From Monocercomonoides exilis (taxonomy: Eukaryota; Preaxostyla; Oxymonadida; Polymastigidae): DNA of 64,000 bases. This document shows positions 1-12,898 of the stretch, piece after piece. Positions within the stretch are counted from its first letter, which is position 1, and each line of letters starts with the position of its first letter. The stretch lies in the NCBI GenBank assembly GCA_001643675.2, contig LSRY02000001.1, forward strand, positions 1,982,001 through 2,046,000, in the 5' to 3' direction. The position numbers and the translations under genes are program-made. A model generated the notes under the pieces. The model was given only the letters and a program-made list of their open reading frames with translations, had not been told where the DNA came from and made no database searches.

Positions 1-3000
1 TGTTCTCAAACTTGCTGTTTTCAATCTTCATACCCCCTCCACTCACCCACAGCCCTCCTCCCTTGCTCTTCATAATGATTGTTTCCCTCATCTCCACTTT
101 GCTTTTCTCAATATCAACCAATGACCCATTCCATTTGCACAATCCTTCTTTTATCTTGTTTCCTTCATTGATAATTTCATCTTCTTTTTTTCCATCAAAT
201 ACACATATCTCAATCCTCACATCCTTTGACTGCCTGATCTGCATCATGATTCCCTTGTCAACTGAATTCACACATTTTCCAAACGAGCAGTTCAGCACAC
301 TCACCTCTTGTTCAGCATCATCCATCCCAATCGCACACCCCTCCAACAGCACAGTCATATTTTCAATGACCATCTCTTTCATCGCCACTTTCGCTTTCCC
401 TCCAACACTCACAATATCTCCCTCACATTTGATGTTCAAAATGCTTGTTTCATCAATTGTAACATTCGATTCTTCATGGAATGAAAGAATTGATCTTGTT
501 GAATGAATATCTCTGAATGTTGTTTCCGATATCTTTAGCTCTCCACTTTCCACGCTCACAATTGAACTGTTCAACTGCAACTCAACTGCGGTTGAAGAGG
601 AGAAGAATTCACATTTCTGTATCTCCATTGAACCATTCTTCACTTTCATGATGTGGCTGTGAGTTGACTCAAAGGAATATTCAAACTCGAATGAGCACCT
701 CTCCACTGAACATTCATTTATAAACTCCATGATGTAATCCTTCTCAAATGATTTCTCAATCTTGGAGTTCAACCTCACAATTGCTTGTGTCTTTTTCAAT
801 GAATTCACAACCAGATCTCCAATCACACACTCCTTCGTCACAAACCCTTCCCCATCAATCAGAATCGCATTCATTACACCTTGCTCAACGTGGTCAACCC
901 CACAGTTGATACTGAGACATGGATTGCTTTGAGATCCACACCTTCTGCCATCAGTTCCTGTTGCGTTCACAAACACTTGAAGCCCATAAAAATAGGTGAT
1001 TAGCGGAATCAGATCAACATCTCCCTCACTCTCAACATCCCTCCCACAGATGGAGTTGTTTGAGTTCAATGACTCCTGCTTATAGTTCAGGGCAAACAGC
1101 GTTTCGTTGATCTGTTGAGCAATCGAGTGGCATCTGACAAATATGTCTTTCCCTTCTGATGCCTCATTCATATAGAACAAAACGTTCACAATCTTGAAAT
1201 TCAGAGATGGAATCTGACTTTCATTTCCATAATTCGCATTCGGGTCAGATCCATCAATAAACAGCCCTCCTCCACACCCTGTTTCACTCGAACACTTGCA
1301 TATCGAAAACGAGCTGCCATTCACTTTCAACACTGATTCTCCTCTCTTCAACACCACTTTCATTCCCCCTCCTTCTCTGCTCAAACCACTCTTGCAACTT
1401 GACATCGAACACTCATCAATCACACACTCCATTCCATGCTCATATGATCCCACTTCAATAACATTTGCTTCATTCCCTTCGTTTGTGATATTGGCAAATG
1501 AACACCCAACAACCCTCAAAACTGGTCTGTTGCCATTTGAACCAGTATTCTCATCTCCGTTCATTTGATTCTCGTCTATCATCGAAATCAGGCTCCTTTC
1601 TATCACACCAGCAAATGAAATGTTCACATTCTGAACAGTCACCTCACCTGAACTTGGCCTGAACGCAATCAACCCTTTCAACTCTGAGATTAAACTCAAC
1701 GAACTCCTCTCAATCACAACACTCCCTCCATTCACTCTTATCATACAATATCCAGCTGTCTCTGTCAGCCCGGTCAATGAACCAAATGAACAATCAGAAA
1801 CAGTCAATAAGATGTTTGTTCCGGAGGATTCAATCAACACTTCATGATGAGTTGTGATGGCTGGCTTGGTGAATGACATATTCACAATTGACAAACTCAC
1901 ATTCGAGGATATCATTGAACCATCATCCAAATCATTCTCGTCTTCATCACTGATCGTCATCCCTGTCCCTTTCTTTGTCCCTTCAATCACCACTTTTGGT
2001 AACTCTACAACCGATGATGAAGAAAATGAAAATGATATGGAATGACTCAGCAACCCTGACCCCACAATGGCAATATGTGTTTCCCCTTCTCCAAATGTTG
2101 GATATCGAAGTGATATCAAGTGGTCAATCGATGAACATGGTGCTTCCGAATACCCACACCCACTGAAGTCTCCTCCTTTCTCTCTCGAAACAAATCCATT
2201 CCCACTCCAATTATCCCACAAATACACAACCAGTGGAATCACATATCCCTCCTCTCCTGTCGTCTTCCTTTCCCATCCACACAGTTCATCCAACGATCTC
2301 AACTCCTCAGAACTCATCTCCCATTTGAGGTGATCCTCATTTACAATCTCACTCAGATCCCATCCCGAAATAAACACATTCTTCCCTTTCCAGGCATCGC
2401 ATCCCTCAAATGACATTCCTTCCATCACAAATGTTACCATCTCGTCTGGCAGCTTAACAAACATCCCTCCTCCCATTCCTCTTCCTCCATCCTCCACATC
2501 CTCTGTTGGCACTTCACATCCTGAATATTTCACATTTTTCATTTCCAAACTCCCTCCCTTCCCCACTGATATCTTCATCCCTCCTCCTTTCATAACACTC
2601 CCTCCTGAACACACTGATGACAAATTGCATTCTTCAATATTCACAATCCCATTCACTCCCATCTCCACATTCAAGCATCCTCCTCCATTCCCACCTGTCA
2701 CTTCCACTCCACACATTCGGCTGTTATTCATCTTCAATTTCACTCCATTTGTTATTGCGATTGGCGATTTCCCATGCATCTTCAGTGTCACTCCCCCTTC
2801 CATCACAAATCCATGAACAACCAACCCTCCTCCCTCAATACAAATCACATTGTATCCAATCATTTCATCATTTCCAAACGAGACTGAACAGCTAGTAATT
2901 GTGATGATTGCTGATGAGGAGTGGATAAATCCATTTCTCTTCCCATTCATCTCTTCATTCAGCATTAGTGACAAATATCTCATCTCAAATGATTTTGTGC

Positions 3001-6000
3001 ACTCAATAAGGTTATTTTGAGCTGTCGATCCTTTATCTTTTACAATCACCCTCATCCCTTCTTCTTTCCCTGAAACACTCACTTCAAATGACGCCACTTT
3101 CATCTCATTCTTTATCCATGATCCCGAAACAACTTCGATTTCATTCACGTTGCTGCTCGCTCTCTTCTCAACACAATAGTCAATCGTCAAACACCCAAAC
3201 TCCTCAAACCCACAATGACTGAGATCCAACGCCCTCTCTCCACTACCATCAACTCTCAACTTTGTCCCAATTGAACACAAATACACAAACAGCGGAATCA
3301 CTTCCCCTTCTTTCCCATCCTCACTCCCACACAACTTCAGAATATCTGATGGAATTGCATCTGACTCAAAAAACTCAAATGAGCTTGCATTCACATTCAA
3401 CTCCAACAACACTCCTCTTTCACATTGAACAAACAAATCCTTCCCATATTGAGCTTTGTTATTTGCTCCAAACAAACCCTCTCTTCCAGGTTCCATTTTC
3501 ATTGAACCATCCCTGCTCTCCATCACAATCATCATCCCTCCCCCTCTCCCTTCACTTCCCTCTGAACCTTTCGCATCACATCCATCAATCACACAACTCC
3601 CATTCACAACAACACTTCCTTCCCCTTTCACTCTAACGCACATCCCTCCTCCTCTTCCACAAAGGCAACTGCACCCCTTCACAACACACGACTCAATCAC
3701 AATTATCCCATTCTTTCCCTCACCTCTTTCTGCTCCAACCACTCCACTCACCCATCCCCCATCTCCATTTCTCTTCTCAATGTTGTTCACATCACATCCA
3801 CAAAACACAACTGATTCCACTCCTTCACCAAACTCAATCAGTGAATGTTCTCCAAATGTCAAGGTCTCTGTGATAACCAATCCCTCCACTTTCACTTTTC
3901 CCCCAATTACATTCACAAAACAATATCCAATGGAATTCTCTGATGAACAAATAACAGAACAGTCTGTGAGTGTGAGGAGTGTGGAGTTGGATGAAATCAG
4001 AGATGATTCACAAGATAGAGTATATGGAACGCAAAACTTGATGTTTCTTATTGAACTTTTGCTCTGAACCTCAATCATACAAGATGACTCAAAATTCTCT
4101 GGTGCTTTCACCCCAATCTCCATCCCTTTTGTCGCACATGAAATCTCCCATTCATAACCATCTGTCATTCCAACTGCCTCAGTAAGCTCAAATCCTGAAT
4201 CCAATTCGATCTTCTTGTTTGCGTCTGCATATTTCACCTGCGCTGCATGAGTGATGGTGGCACACGGATAATAAGCAAACCCACAAAACCACGAGTTGTA
4301 TCCACCCAGCCCATCCTTCGCCTTCCCCACATGCGCTGCATTCGGAAATGCGTCCAAAAAGACATTCAATGGGAATAGTCCCATTGTTGGGACACTCCGA
4401 TCATATCCCACAATCTCATTGAATTTTGAACTGTCATGTTGGACATTCAGTGTTGAAGAGCTTATTGCCCAGCTCGCAGAATCGCTCCCATTCACAAACA
4501 CATAACTTCCTCCCAATGAAGCAGTGCAACCTGTGAAGTCAACAGACAAAATTGAGAAGTCGCGCGATCCATCTGCCAGATACAACATTATCCCTCCTCC
4601 ATTTTCACTGCATTTGCATCTGTTGAATTTTGTTGTTTCACCTCCAGGAGCTGAAGAAGTCCCAACCCGCAACTTGCTTGTTGAATACAATAAATCAACC
4701 TTGATCCCTCCACCACTACCATTCTCACACTCACAATCCTCGATTATCACATTCTGAACAACGAATGTCTCTCCTGCCTTCACACTCTTTGCCACAACCA
4801 CCCCGTCTCCTTCAGTCAACTTCACATTTTTCACAGACAAGTTCGCGAGGATGCTCTCTCCTGATACAGTAGCTGTCAAAAACAGGGCAGACGAGGAGGA
4901 GGAAGATGATGATAGATCAGGTTCAGAAAATAATGGTCCTGAGATATTCAAATCTTTGATTTCCACATCAGCCATCGACAGCTGCGACAGCGGCACCACA
5001 AACACTGACGACGACATCACATAGTCTCCTGTTTTACTCGTGGTGATCACAACGTCTTCCAACGAGAGTGACCCACTCCCATCAGATACCACAACCACAC
5101 TCGGCGAAGGACTTGAATTTGAGTTGCAGTCAACCTTCATGTGAAATAAACCAAGATGGCCTGTCGTCACACTAAATAGCTCTCTTGTTGATGAAAGTGC
5201 CCCTGTTCCAATCGAACTCTCCGTCCTCCCTTTCCCGATGACAGAAATCTTCTTTGATCCGATATCAATAGTTGCTGTCTCGCTTATGTGATCCCCTTCC
5301 ATCAGCGTGATTGTCAAGCTAATCTGCACCTCACACATCTCAAACGCCTTCTTCACCGTCAGACACGGATTTGTTGTATTTGCCCCACAAAGAACATATG
5401 AATCATTTCCATTCACCGAAACATACAACGTCTTGTCCTTCAGCCAATCCTTTTTTGATATTTGATTGTACATCCAACTGCTTCCATTATAATTATAGGC
5501 ATAGCACAACCTCTTATCATCTGTGTTTGTGGTGTAGCATTCATAGAATGGATTGCCTGAATTCAAAAATGAATTGTAGTTATCAACATATTCAATATCA
5601 TGTCCATGTGGAACGCTGTCAGAGCATTTGCATTCATGAAAAAGCAAAAAATAACAATATGTTATATTATTTAGTTCTGTTGCTCGATTTTGATACAGTT
5701 CCAATCCTCCACCACCTTGTCAATGCAGAACATGAAATGAACTGAATGCTCCTCATTTTGAATGCCGCCGGAACATTTTGACAATACATCCCTCCGCCTC
5801 CATTGTTTGTCAATGAGCATGAAGTGAAACTGCAGTCAAACACACACGCACTCTCCCCTCCTCCATTTTCTGTTCCAATACAGGAAGATCCAGAAATATA
5901 AAAGTTATCCAGATAAAGCCCTCCTCCCACTCGATATGCTTTGCATTTCTGAAATTCACATCCGCAGATCCGAACACATGATGAAATCATATAAATGAAC

Positions 6001-7283
6001 GCCCCTCCTCCAAAGCGATTTTGTCCTTCACAAGAATTAAAAAAACTGTGTTCAATCTCAACCGAACTGATTCCATAGCATATGACCCCTCCTCCAGCAT
6101 AATGAGCATAGCAATCATTGAATGAACAATGAGAAACTGAAAGTTCTCCTGAATTGAGATAAAACATTCGAATTGCTCCACCATTGGAAGCATCATCAGT
6201 GTAATCATCTTTGTTTCCAGAAGCCTTCGATCCATTCCATTCACACCAAATAAACGAATTAGCTCCATTGAATGTTTCGTTCTGTCTGTCTGGCTTTAAT
6301 GGAATCTCTGAAGTTCCTTCACATTCAACATTTCTTGTTCGATAGCATCCAATAAACGATGCGTTCGAGGCTATGAAAGAGGCCAAAGGGTTGTTCAGAG
6401 AGGGAACAATCCCTCCATCATACACATCAAAAACTGATGAGAATGAGCAACTACTCATCAAACATGTGGTTTGGGTTGACGTTGTTGTTGGAGATGAACA
6501 TGCATCATGTGCTGTTGAGATGTTGAAGAAGGTTAATTTGGAGAGTGAAATAAGAGGAATGAAGGGAGATGAGAGAAATGGTGCTGATGAAATATGAAAA
6601 GACGAGAAATGAGATGAACAAACAGAAACATGACATTTTTCAAGAAATTTACCTTGGAATGCTTTTGAAGAAAATAGAGAAGGAAATATCTGTTCAGTTG
6701 AGGTTGAAGATGATCTGAGAGAAATGTTGGTGAATAATCCACAGCTCCCGCAAAAATCAAAGGGAGACGTCTCTCTCTCAACTCCAACAACACATCCACT
6801 CACCTCAACAAAACATCCATCTTTTGCCCTGAGCACACTCTCCCCACCTTTTTCCATCAATCCCAATGAATTCAGTTTCATTGATGAATTGACCAGAACA
6901 AGGCATCCTTCAATCTGACTCCAATCGCACATTCTCTCCTTTTCCCGCATTTTCCATTCATCGCAAAAATTCAAATTTTGAACTTTCCCGATTTCTCCTC
7001 GTCCATCATTCCATTGTTTTGTGTATTTCTTCATCATTCTCTCTTGTTTTTCTGTCTCTCTCATCCCTTCTTTTTTTTCATCATTATGCACATCAAATAA
7101 AATGCCATTTCCATATTTGCTATTTTCAGCCTTCTCTTGCCATGTACCTTCAGTATAATTCATATTCTCAACTTTCGCTGATTCCTCTCTAAATCCTGCA
7201 CCATCACTTGTTGCACCATTGCACATGCATTCAACACAAATTATCCACACACAATAAAATATTCCCGACAGCACCAATACCAT
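1..7283 (-). CDS. Beta-helix repeat surface protein, 5' part (runs off left edge; one frameshift)
   Basis: The gene reads leftward from an ATG at 7283-7281 and is still open at base 1. The first residues (MVLVLSGIFYCVWIICVEC) form a signal peptide. The ectodomain repeats short beta-strand motifs of the form GGG-(I/L/M)-x-(hydrophobic), then C-x-F-x-x-C, as in pectin-lyase-fold and Pmp-like surface proteins. Modules open with a CG-x(4-6)-PC signature, for example CGANTTNPCLT, CGFAYYPCAT and CGSQSNPCLS. Near the left edge it contains CKWNGSLV, which in the two complete relatives (24677-32104 and 51307-55138) lies shortly before the membrane segment, so the stop is probably only 1-1.5 kb outside the window. 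The reading frame changes once near 5717. Apart from that, the frame at about 5638 and at base 31 is the same. The product is probably extracellular and membrane-anchored. The ligand is unknown, and no polysaccharide-lyase catalytic motif is visible. Confidence 0.85.
5715..5720 (-). other. Single-base frameshift inside the surface-protein gene
   Basis: Read on the minus strand, the frame from the ATG reaches ACA AGG TGG TGG and ends about 17 codons later in a TAA at 5669-5667. Skipping one A at about 5717 gives ACA GGT GGT GGA GGA. That restores the expected poly-Gly beta-helix motif and opens a frame that continues to the window edge. The homologous place in the gene at 24677-32104 also reads GGAVCLYL followed by a C-x-F strand. 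This is either a real mutation or a base-calling error. It does not look like an intron. Confidence 0.8.
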
Positions 7284-7576
7284 GCCTCTCCAACAGTTTG
7301 CTTTTCTCTTTTTTCTTTCAAACTAATATGGGCACAACAAATATTTTTGACATTTTTCAATGACTGAATATCACATAACTGTACAAAAATATATTATCTT
7401 CTTTGTTTTCTTTATGATCCATTTTTGATCCTAAGAATAATTGTGAATGATTCATCCATTTTTGTTAATTTTCTGATATTTCAGCCGTCACTCTCCGTCC
7501 AGCGATATCTACCATCTGAGATGGAATAACATATGATTAAGAGCATATTATTTTGTTGGCTGTATTTTCATGAGAA

Positions 7577-8151
7577 ATGGCAACTGGGATAGAAATGAAT
7601 GATGTGAAGATTGATGAACCAGATGAATGGAAGAGGTATGAGTGATGGAAGTTTTGCGGTTCTGCACCACATATAAATGTATGTTTTTTGGTGGATTATT
7701 TGTGATATTTTGATTTGAAGGGATTTTCGATACATTGAAAGAAATGATTGTTTTTGCTTCGATTGGCCGAAATGGGCGCTTTTCACAAAAGGGATGGGCT
7801 GCCTGAAACAAGATTATACGAGCATTTGGATTGGGTTTTTGAAGTGTTTTTCTCACAGATAGAGATGGAATTTCAGTTCAAAGGTGAGTGGCCGAAATGT
7901 GAAATGAGCGAAAATGGATATTTTTATAAAGTCAAAGGGGTCTCTGGAATGAATGCTATTTACAATTGGTATGCTATTATCTCTGTTTTGTTCGAATCTT
8001 CTTTTGAAAAATGAATTTTTTTATTTTTTATTTTTTCATAAATAGAACAATGGAAGTCTTGCAAGAAATGCCTGAGGAATTTTATTGGTGGGGAGATCTC
8101 TTTTTGAAGAAAGAGATTGAAAAGGAAAATGAGGAGGCGGAATCAGGTTAA
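7577..8151 (+). CDS. Small intron-containing gene, unrecognised product (structure partly resolved)
   Basis: ATG at 7577 opens 59 nt of coding sequence (MATGIEMNDVKIDEPDEWK...) that ends at a good donor, GTATGA, at 7636. An acceptor at 7720 restores frame into a segment rich in aromatic residues and cysteine, including DCFCFDWPKWALF and GMGCLKQDYTSIW. Further coding-like stretches follow: one containing FQFKGEWPKCEMSENGYFYK, and a final one containing EEFYWWGDLFLKKEIEKENE that ends in TAA at 8149-8151. The joins between the second and last segments could not be made without conflict. The gene is divergent from the surface-protein gene starting at 7283, with about 290 bp between the two starts that probably hold both promoters. 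I do not recognise the family. Confidence 0.4.
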
Positions 8152-8510
8152 AGGCTATTTACAAATAGGAATGCAATTGAAGAAAAGAAGAACAAACAAC
8201 ATTGAAGATTTTGAAGCAAAGGAAAACAGCAAATTATGTTGAAACATGTCTATGGAGTTTAGCTCTTTCAAGCCGCATTCGCCGTCACCGTTTTGGAAGA
8301 GAAAGGAAAAGAATTGGATTTATGTTCACTCATTGATATATTTTCAGAGAAGACAAAGGCATGATTGAAAGGAAAAGTATTTCTTCTTCTTCACCTTCAA
8401 ACACACCTCAAGCATCATCAACCTCCTTCTTAAACAACCTTCTTCATCATCTTCATCAGCAGTGAGGGAAAATCGCAAAGAGTTATATTTATCTATTTGA
8501 TCGATGGAAT
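8152..8510. other. No resolved gene
   Basis: AT-rich sequence downstream of the small gene. Short open stretches rich in Ser, Pro and Thr codons occur near 8360-8480, but I see no reliable start, stop or splice structure. Confidence 0.4.
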
Positions 8511-10266
8511 TCAAGTTATTTCCTTTTGTGATTGAGCTGCTGAGAAGAAGAAAGAAGAAAGAATCATCAATTTTCGCCTTCTCCTTCTCTTTCTCTTTCT
8601 TCTTCTTCTTCTTTTCTTCTTTTTTTCGTCCTTCTCCTTCTCCTTCTCAACTTTGTTCTCTTCTTCAAATTCTTCTCCATTAATTTCATCAACGTCATCA
8701 ACTTCTTCTCCTTCTCCTTCTCCTTCTCCTTCAACATCATCACCATTTTTTAAAAGCCGCTTCATCTTCGTCGCAACCTCCTTGTTCATCAAAAGCAAAT
8801 TCAACACCATCAAAACCTTCCTGCAGTCAATCATCACTCATTTCTGTCATTCACTCAAATATCTTCTTTTCTTTTCATATTCAACATCCGCATTCAGCTG
8901 CAGAGGGAAGACAAAGAACGTCATTTTCAGTTCTGAACGCATCTTCTTTCTTTTCCTCTGCTTCAATGTGTCTGTCAACAAATACGAACTCTTTTCTTCC
9001 ATTGAGCTGTTGATATGCCAAAAGTGATGAATGCACATCGTCAAAAACACAGAAACTTTTCAGAAGATTCAGAGAACATTTATTCACAGGCGTGTTGGAG
9101 CAATCAGCAGATTGCGTGAAATTGATAAGTCGGATGGCGTTTGTTCTGAGAGACCGATTGAAACGAAGACGAAGAGACAGACAAGAAGAAGCTGAATGAA
9201 GCAAGATGAATTGGATGAAATGAATGAAATGGAGTCATATCAGATATATTTGGAATAATTAAAGATAACGAGTCATTACTGGCTGCTGAGGGAAGAAGGA
9301 CATGGAAGAGATGAAAGGCGCGAATGGTGGAGGCAATGCCAGGAATGGCAAAGGCAAAGGCGAAAACGAAGAAACGAAGAGAAAGGAAATAATTCAGCAA
9401 TGTTATTTCTGAGAACATAAGCGGAATGCTACCGATTAGAAAAGACCCATCCTCGTTTGGTGGAAGGGAAGATGAATGATAACTGAAAAGTCGCTTCACA
9501 ACGATCAAGACAGAAACTTGAGGAAGACCAAAAAAAAAAAAGAAAAATGAAAAGGAGATCAGAAGCGGAAAGAGAAGAAGCACCAGGCAATTTAAATAAA
9601 GAACAAATGTGATATTCTCACAAAAAGACGTTTAAGAGAAGCCAGAGGAAATGTAATGTTGATTTGGCAGCTACTGATGGTATTTTCTGGCTTCGGCCTT
9701 TTTACAATATGACTTTTTGGTTTCCTTCTTCCAAATTGTTTTCTCATTCAAAGAGAACATTGAATGATGGCGTAACTTCACAATTCAATTTCAATCAGAT
9801 GAGCTTTTTTGCAGAGTTGTGTGATATTTGCAGTATGGAATTTATCGATCTCCTTCACCAACAAGATTCCTTCATTTCAATACACTCCGCTTCATCCACC
9901 TGTGCCAAAGAGAGGGAAAAAGGCAGAAGAAGAAAAAGAAAAAGAAAAAGAAAAAGATGATAATAATAATATTTTTGTTCAAATACACCAACGGAACTAA
10001 GAAACAAAACAATTTGTGGATAGCATGTGACTATTTCATCAGCAGACCAATATTCCTTTTCAGAACGGATGCAAATCATATTTTGCTGATAGAAGAAATA
10101 CCTCTTCTGCACAGAAATTGAAAATAAATAGAATCCAGTTGCTTTTTTCTGAACTTCCATTGTTTTTTTGTGTAAAAGGAATTGACTTAACTTTCTTGGA
10201 TGAGCAACTGAGCGGAGTTATTTGAAGGCATTTTGTTCGACAGATGCTTGGACTGATAGCCGTCAA
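8511..10266. other. Possible exon-containing region, strand unresolved (minus slightly favoured)
   Basis: Several minus-strand open stretches look more like protein than chance. One is 8837-8511, with a helical start around VLMVLNLLLMNKEVATKMK followed by an acidic then basic run. Another lies near 9204-8881, containing SFCVFDDVHSSLLAYQQLNG. A third is 9583-9104. A minus-strand mini-exon at 9899-9859 has a pyrimidine-rich acceptor ending in CACAG and a GTGAAG donor. The plus strand also carries open stretches, so the assignment is uncertain, and no complete gene model could be built. Confidence 0.25.
8568..8735. repeat. CTT/TTC-rich low-complexity tract
   Basis: A pyrimidine-rich run built from TCTTC, CTCCTT and TTCTCC units on the plus strand. 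On the minus strand it would encode alternating Glu/Gly and Lys/Arg runs. Purely as DNA it is a polypurine:polypyrimidine tract. Confidence 0.8.
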
Positions 10267-10861
10267 GCTTCATTCAAAGAATAACTGCTTTTAGAAACGT
10301 TATTTTTTTTTCTTTACAGGAAGAGGTGAAGAATCCAAGATATTCACATTTCTTTGTGAAAATATTCGACAGAATGTGATAGTTTATATGAATCCTGTTC
10401 ATCTGTTGAAAATAATTTTATTTATTCATTTTTCTTTCAAAAAATATGTTTTTTCGATTCTTTTTCCTTCATTTTCAGCTTTTTTTCTCTCTTTTTGCTT
10501 TCATTTTTGTCATTAGCGCTTGCGAATTTTCAAGTGAACGTGTCTTCAAAGATAAACAGGTTTATTCACACATTCCTCAATTTTGTTTCATGTTTCAATT
10601 TTCATATTATTTTGGTTTGTTTCACAAACTTTGAGATTAAACAATATAAATCCATTTTGTTGGATGATCATTTTGGCATTTTCACAGGAAAACCCGCTTT
10701 GATCTTTCACAGCAACAATGAAAAGGTTCTAATTTTTGAAATGAAAATGTTTAACTCCACAAATAGTTAAAATAAAATTAAAAATAAATGATGAACAAAA
10801 AAATGAGAATAAAATGAATTGGAAAAGACAAGAAACTTCAAACAACCAAAACCATTTCAAA
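10267..10861. other. Intergenic, AT-rich
   Basis: This contains T-rich and A-rich runs and no convincing gene. It includes the 3' flank of the ubiquitin-like gene, which is transcribed towards it. Confidence 0.5.
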
Positions 10862-12898
10862 TCAAAATCCAATTCTTAACATGAGATACAACACGGCTTC
10901 ATCCACGATGTTGTAGTGCCGAAGAGTCTTTTCGTCTTCAAGCGGTGCTCCTGCAAAGACAAGTGTCTGCAGATCCCGAGGAACTCCTCTTCTTTCCTGG
11001 ATCTTCTGCTTCACTCTTCCAACCGTGTCTGTGCTCAGCACTTCAACACCAATATCTCTTCCACACATCTCCTTCACACAAATTCGCATTTGCTTCGCTT
11101 TGAACACAACGCGAAGCGTGTCTTCTCTCTCAACACCGCACTCTTCTAGTGTTCTTCCATCTTCCAGCTGCTCTCCTCCAAACATCACCTGCTGCTCGCC
11201 AAATGGAATTCCTTCTCTGTTTGCAATCTTCTCCTTCACTTGTCCAATCGTGTCTGTGCTCGACACTTCAAGAGCGATGCTTTTTCCACTCCCAATCTTC
11301 ACAAAAATGTGCATTTTTGAGGCTGGCCTCAAAGCCAGTCGAAGCGTGTCTTCTTCCTGCACATGGTAATCTTGAAGCAATTTTCCGTCTTCCAGTTCTT
11401 TCCCAGCAAAGACGAGACTCTGCAGCTCTGAAGGAATTCCTTCTTGGCCTTGAATCTTCTGCTTCACATATTCCACACTGTCTGTTCCATCAACACCAAG
11501 AGTGACGGTCTTCCCACTCGACATCTTCACAAAAATCGTCACGTCGCCTGACCTTAACGCAAGGTGGAGCGAATCTTCGTTCTTGACACAGTAATCTTGA
11601 AGCGTTTTCCTGTCTTCCAGTTCCTTTCCTTCATATATGAGTATTTGCTGTTTCAGAGGAATCCCTTCTTTGCTTTGTATTTTCTCCTTCACTCTTCCAA
11701 TCGTGTCTGTGCTCGACACATCAACAGCTGCTATTTTGCCTGTCCATATCTTCACAAATATCCACATCCTCAGACAATCTCCCTCCGAAAGGAAAAGAAC
11801 ATCGCCCTTTTCGATCCCGTAGAAATGAAGAGTGTTTCCATCCTCAAGATTCACATCCCCAAATTTCAGCCTTTGCTTTTCAACGCAAATGCCTTCGCTC
11901 ATTTCAATCTTCTCCTTCACACATCTGATGGTGTCTGCGCTTTCAACCTCAACAGCAACTCGCTTTTCTGCTGATGTCTTCACAAAAATCTTCAGATCCC
12001 CACAATACAAGAACAGACGGATGTTCTCCCCATTGCTCATCTTGTAGTGCCCCACCGTCTTTTCGTTTTCAAGAAATTCCCAAAACCGATAAAGACTTTG
12101 ATTTTCTACGGGAATGCCTGTTAATCCTCGAATTTTGTCTTTCAGTGTATGGATCGTTTCATCAACTTCCATCTCAACTGAAAAACGCTCTCCCGATCTT
12201 CTGGTAACAAAAAGCTGAATCCTATCGGGCTGTCTTTCAACCTCAGAAGCCCCGTCAATACCGATGTTGTAGTCTTGTGAAGTTTTTTGGTTTTCGAGTT
12301 CTTTTCCTTCGTGCGCGAGCGTTCGAGGGTTTGGAAAGTTTCCTTCTTTGTCTTCAATCTTCTGCCCCGCACATCCAATCGCATCTTTGCTTTCAGCATT
12401 GAGGTAATCATCTCTTCCATGCGTTCCCTTCAAACAAAGTTGCATTTTTGATATTTTATACACAAGGCGAACGATATCTTCTTTCTCAACTCCGTAGTCT
12501 CGAAGCGTTTTTCCCTCTTCAAGTCTTGCTCCTGAGAACACGAGTATCTGCTGCTCTGCGCGGATCCCTTCTTTGTCTTGGATTTTCCGCTTCACCGCCT
12601 CGATCGTGTCTGTGCGCTCAACGTTCAGAGTGAAGGTTTTTCCTGTTGTTGTCTTCACCAAAATTGGCATTCCAAATTTCTTCCGAATCACCACATACAG
12701 TGTGCATTCTTCACAGACCCCACACTCTCGAAGCGTTTTTCGGTCTTCAAGCTGCTCTCCTGAGAAAACAAGAATCTGTCGTTCTGGCGGAATTCCTTCT
12801 TCGTCTTCAACCTTCTTCTTCGCGGATGCAACAGTGTCTGTGTTTTCGACGTTGAGAGTGAGGATTTTTCCACTCAGCATCCCCACAAATATCTTCAT
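10862..12898 (-). CDS. Tandem array of nine diverged ubiquitin-like domains without di-glycine ends
   Basis: A single exon of 678 residues, ATG at 12898-12896, stop TGA at 10864-10862. It divides into nine head-to-tail units of about 75 residues. Each is recognisable from ubiquitin landmarks such as IFVK-x(4)-GK near the start, SxDTI-x(3)-KxKI in helix 1, EGIP, and LEDxxTLxxY near the end. Units differ strongly from one another, and unit 3 is the most decayed. No unit ends in the RGG needed for cleavage and conjugation: unit 1 ends KKFG, unit 2 ends ISK, and the last ends RIGF. Lys48 is Glu in units 1 and 8 but kept in units 6 and 7. It therefore cannot be a normal polyubiquitin precursor. 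By inference it is a stable multi-domain protein that could bind ubiquitin-recognition partners. An expressed but non-functional relic is possible, although 678 open codons argue against a pseudogene. Confidence 0.9.
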   Translation of the reverse strand: MKIFVGMLSGKILTLNVENTDTVASAKKKVEDEEGIPPERQILVFSGEQLEDRKTLRECGVCEECTLYVVIRKKFGMPILVKTTTGKTFTLNVERTDTIEAVKRKIQDKEGIRAEQQILVFSGARLEEGKTLRDYGVEKEDIVRLVYKISKMQLCLKGTHGRDDYLNAESKDAIGCAGQKIEDKEGNFPNPRTLAHEGKELENQKTSQDYNIGIDGASEVERQPDRIQLFVTRRSGERFSVEMEVDETIHTLKDKIRGLTGIPVENQSLYRFWEFLENEKTVGHYKMSNGENIRLFLYCGDLKIFVKTSAEKRVAVEVESADTIRCVKEKIEMSEGICVEKQRLKFGDVNLEDGNTLHFYGIEKGDVLFLSEGDCLRMWIFVKIWTGKIAAVDVSSTDTIGRVKEKIQSKEGIPLKQQILIYEGKELEDRKTLQDYCVKNEDSLHLALRSGDVTIFVKMSSGKTVTLGVDGTDSVEYVKQKIQGQEGIPSELQSLVFAGKELEDGKLLQDYHVQEEDTLRLALRPASKMHIFVKIGSGKSIALEVSSTDTIGQVKEKIANREGIPFGEQQVMFGGEQLEDGRTLEECGVEREDTLRVVFKAKQMRICVKEMCGRDIGVEVLSTDTVGRVKQKIQERRGVPRDLQTLVFAGAPLEDEKTLRHYNIVDEAVLYLMLRIGF

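Noticed and set aside
12-4757. Plus-strand open frames rich in Ser, Pro, His and Leu
   Set aside because: They are the antisense of the minus-strand surface-protein gene. The opposite strand gives coherent family repeats.
5667-7283. A separate 538-residue gene ending at 5667
   Set aside because: Its C-terminal 17 residues break the beta-helix pattern, and a one-base shift restores it and connects to the downstream frame.
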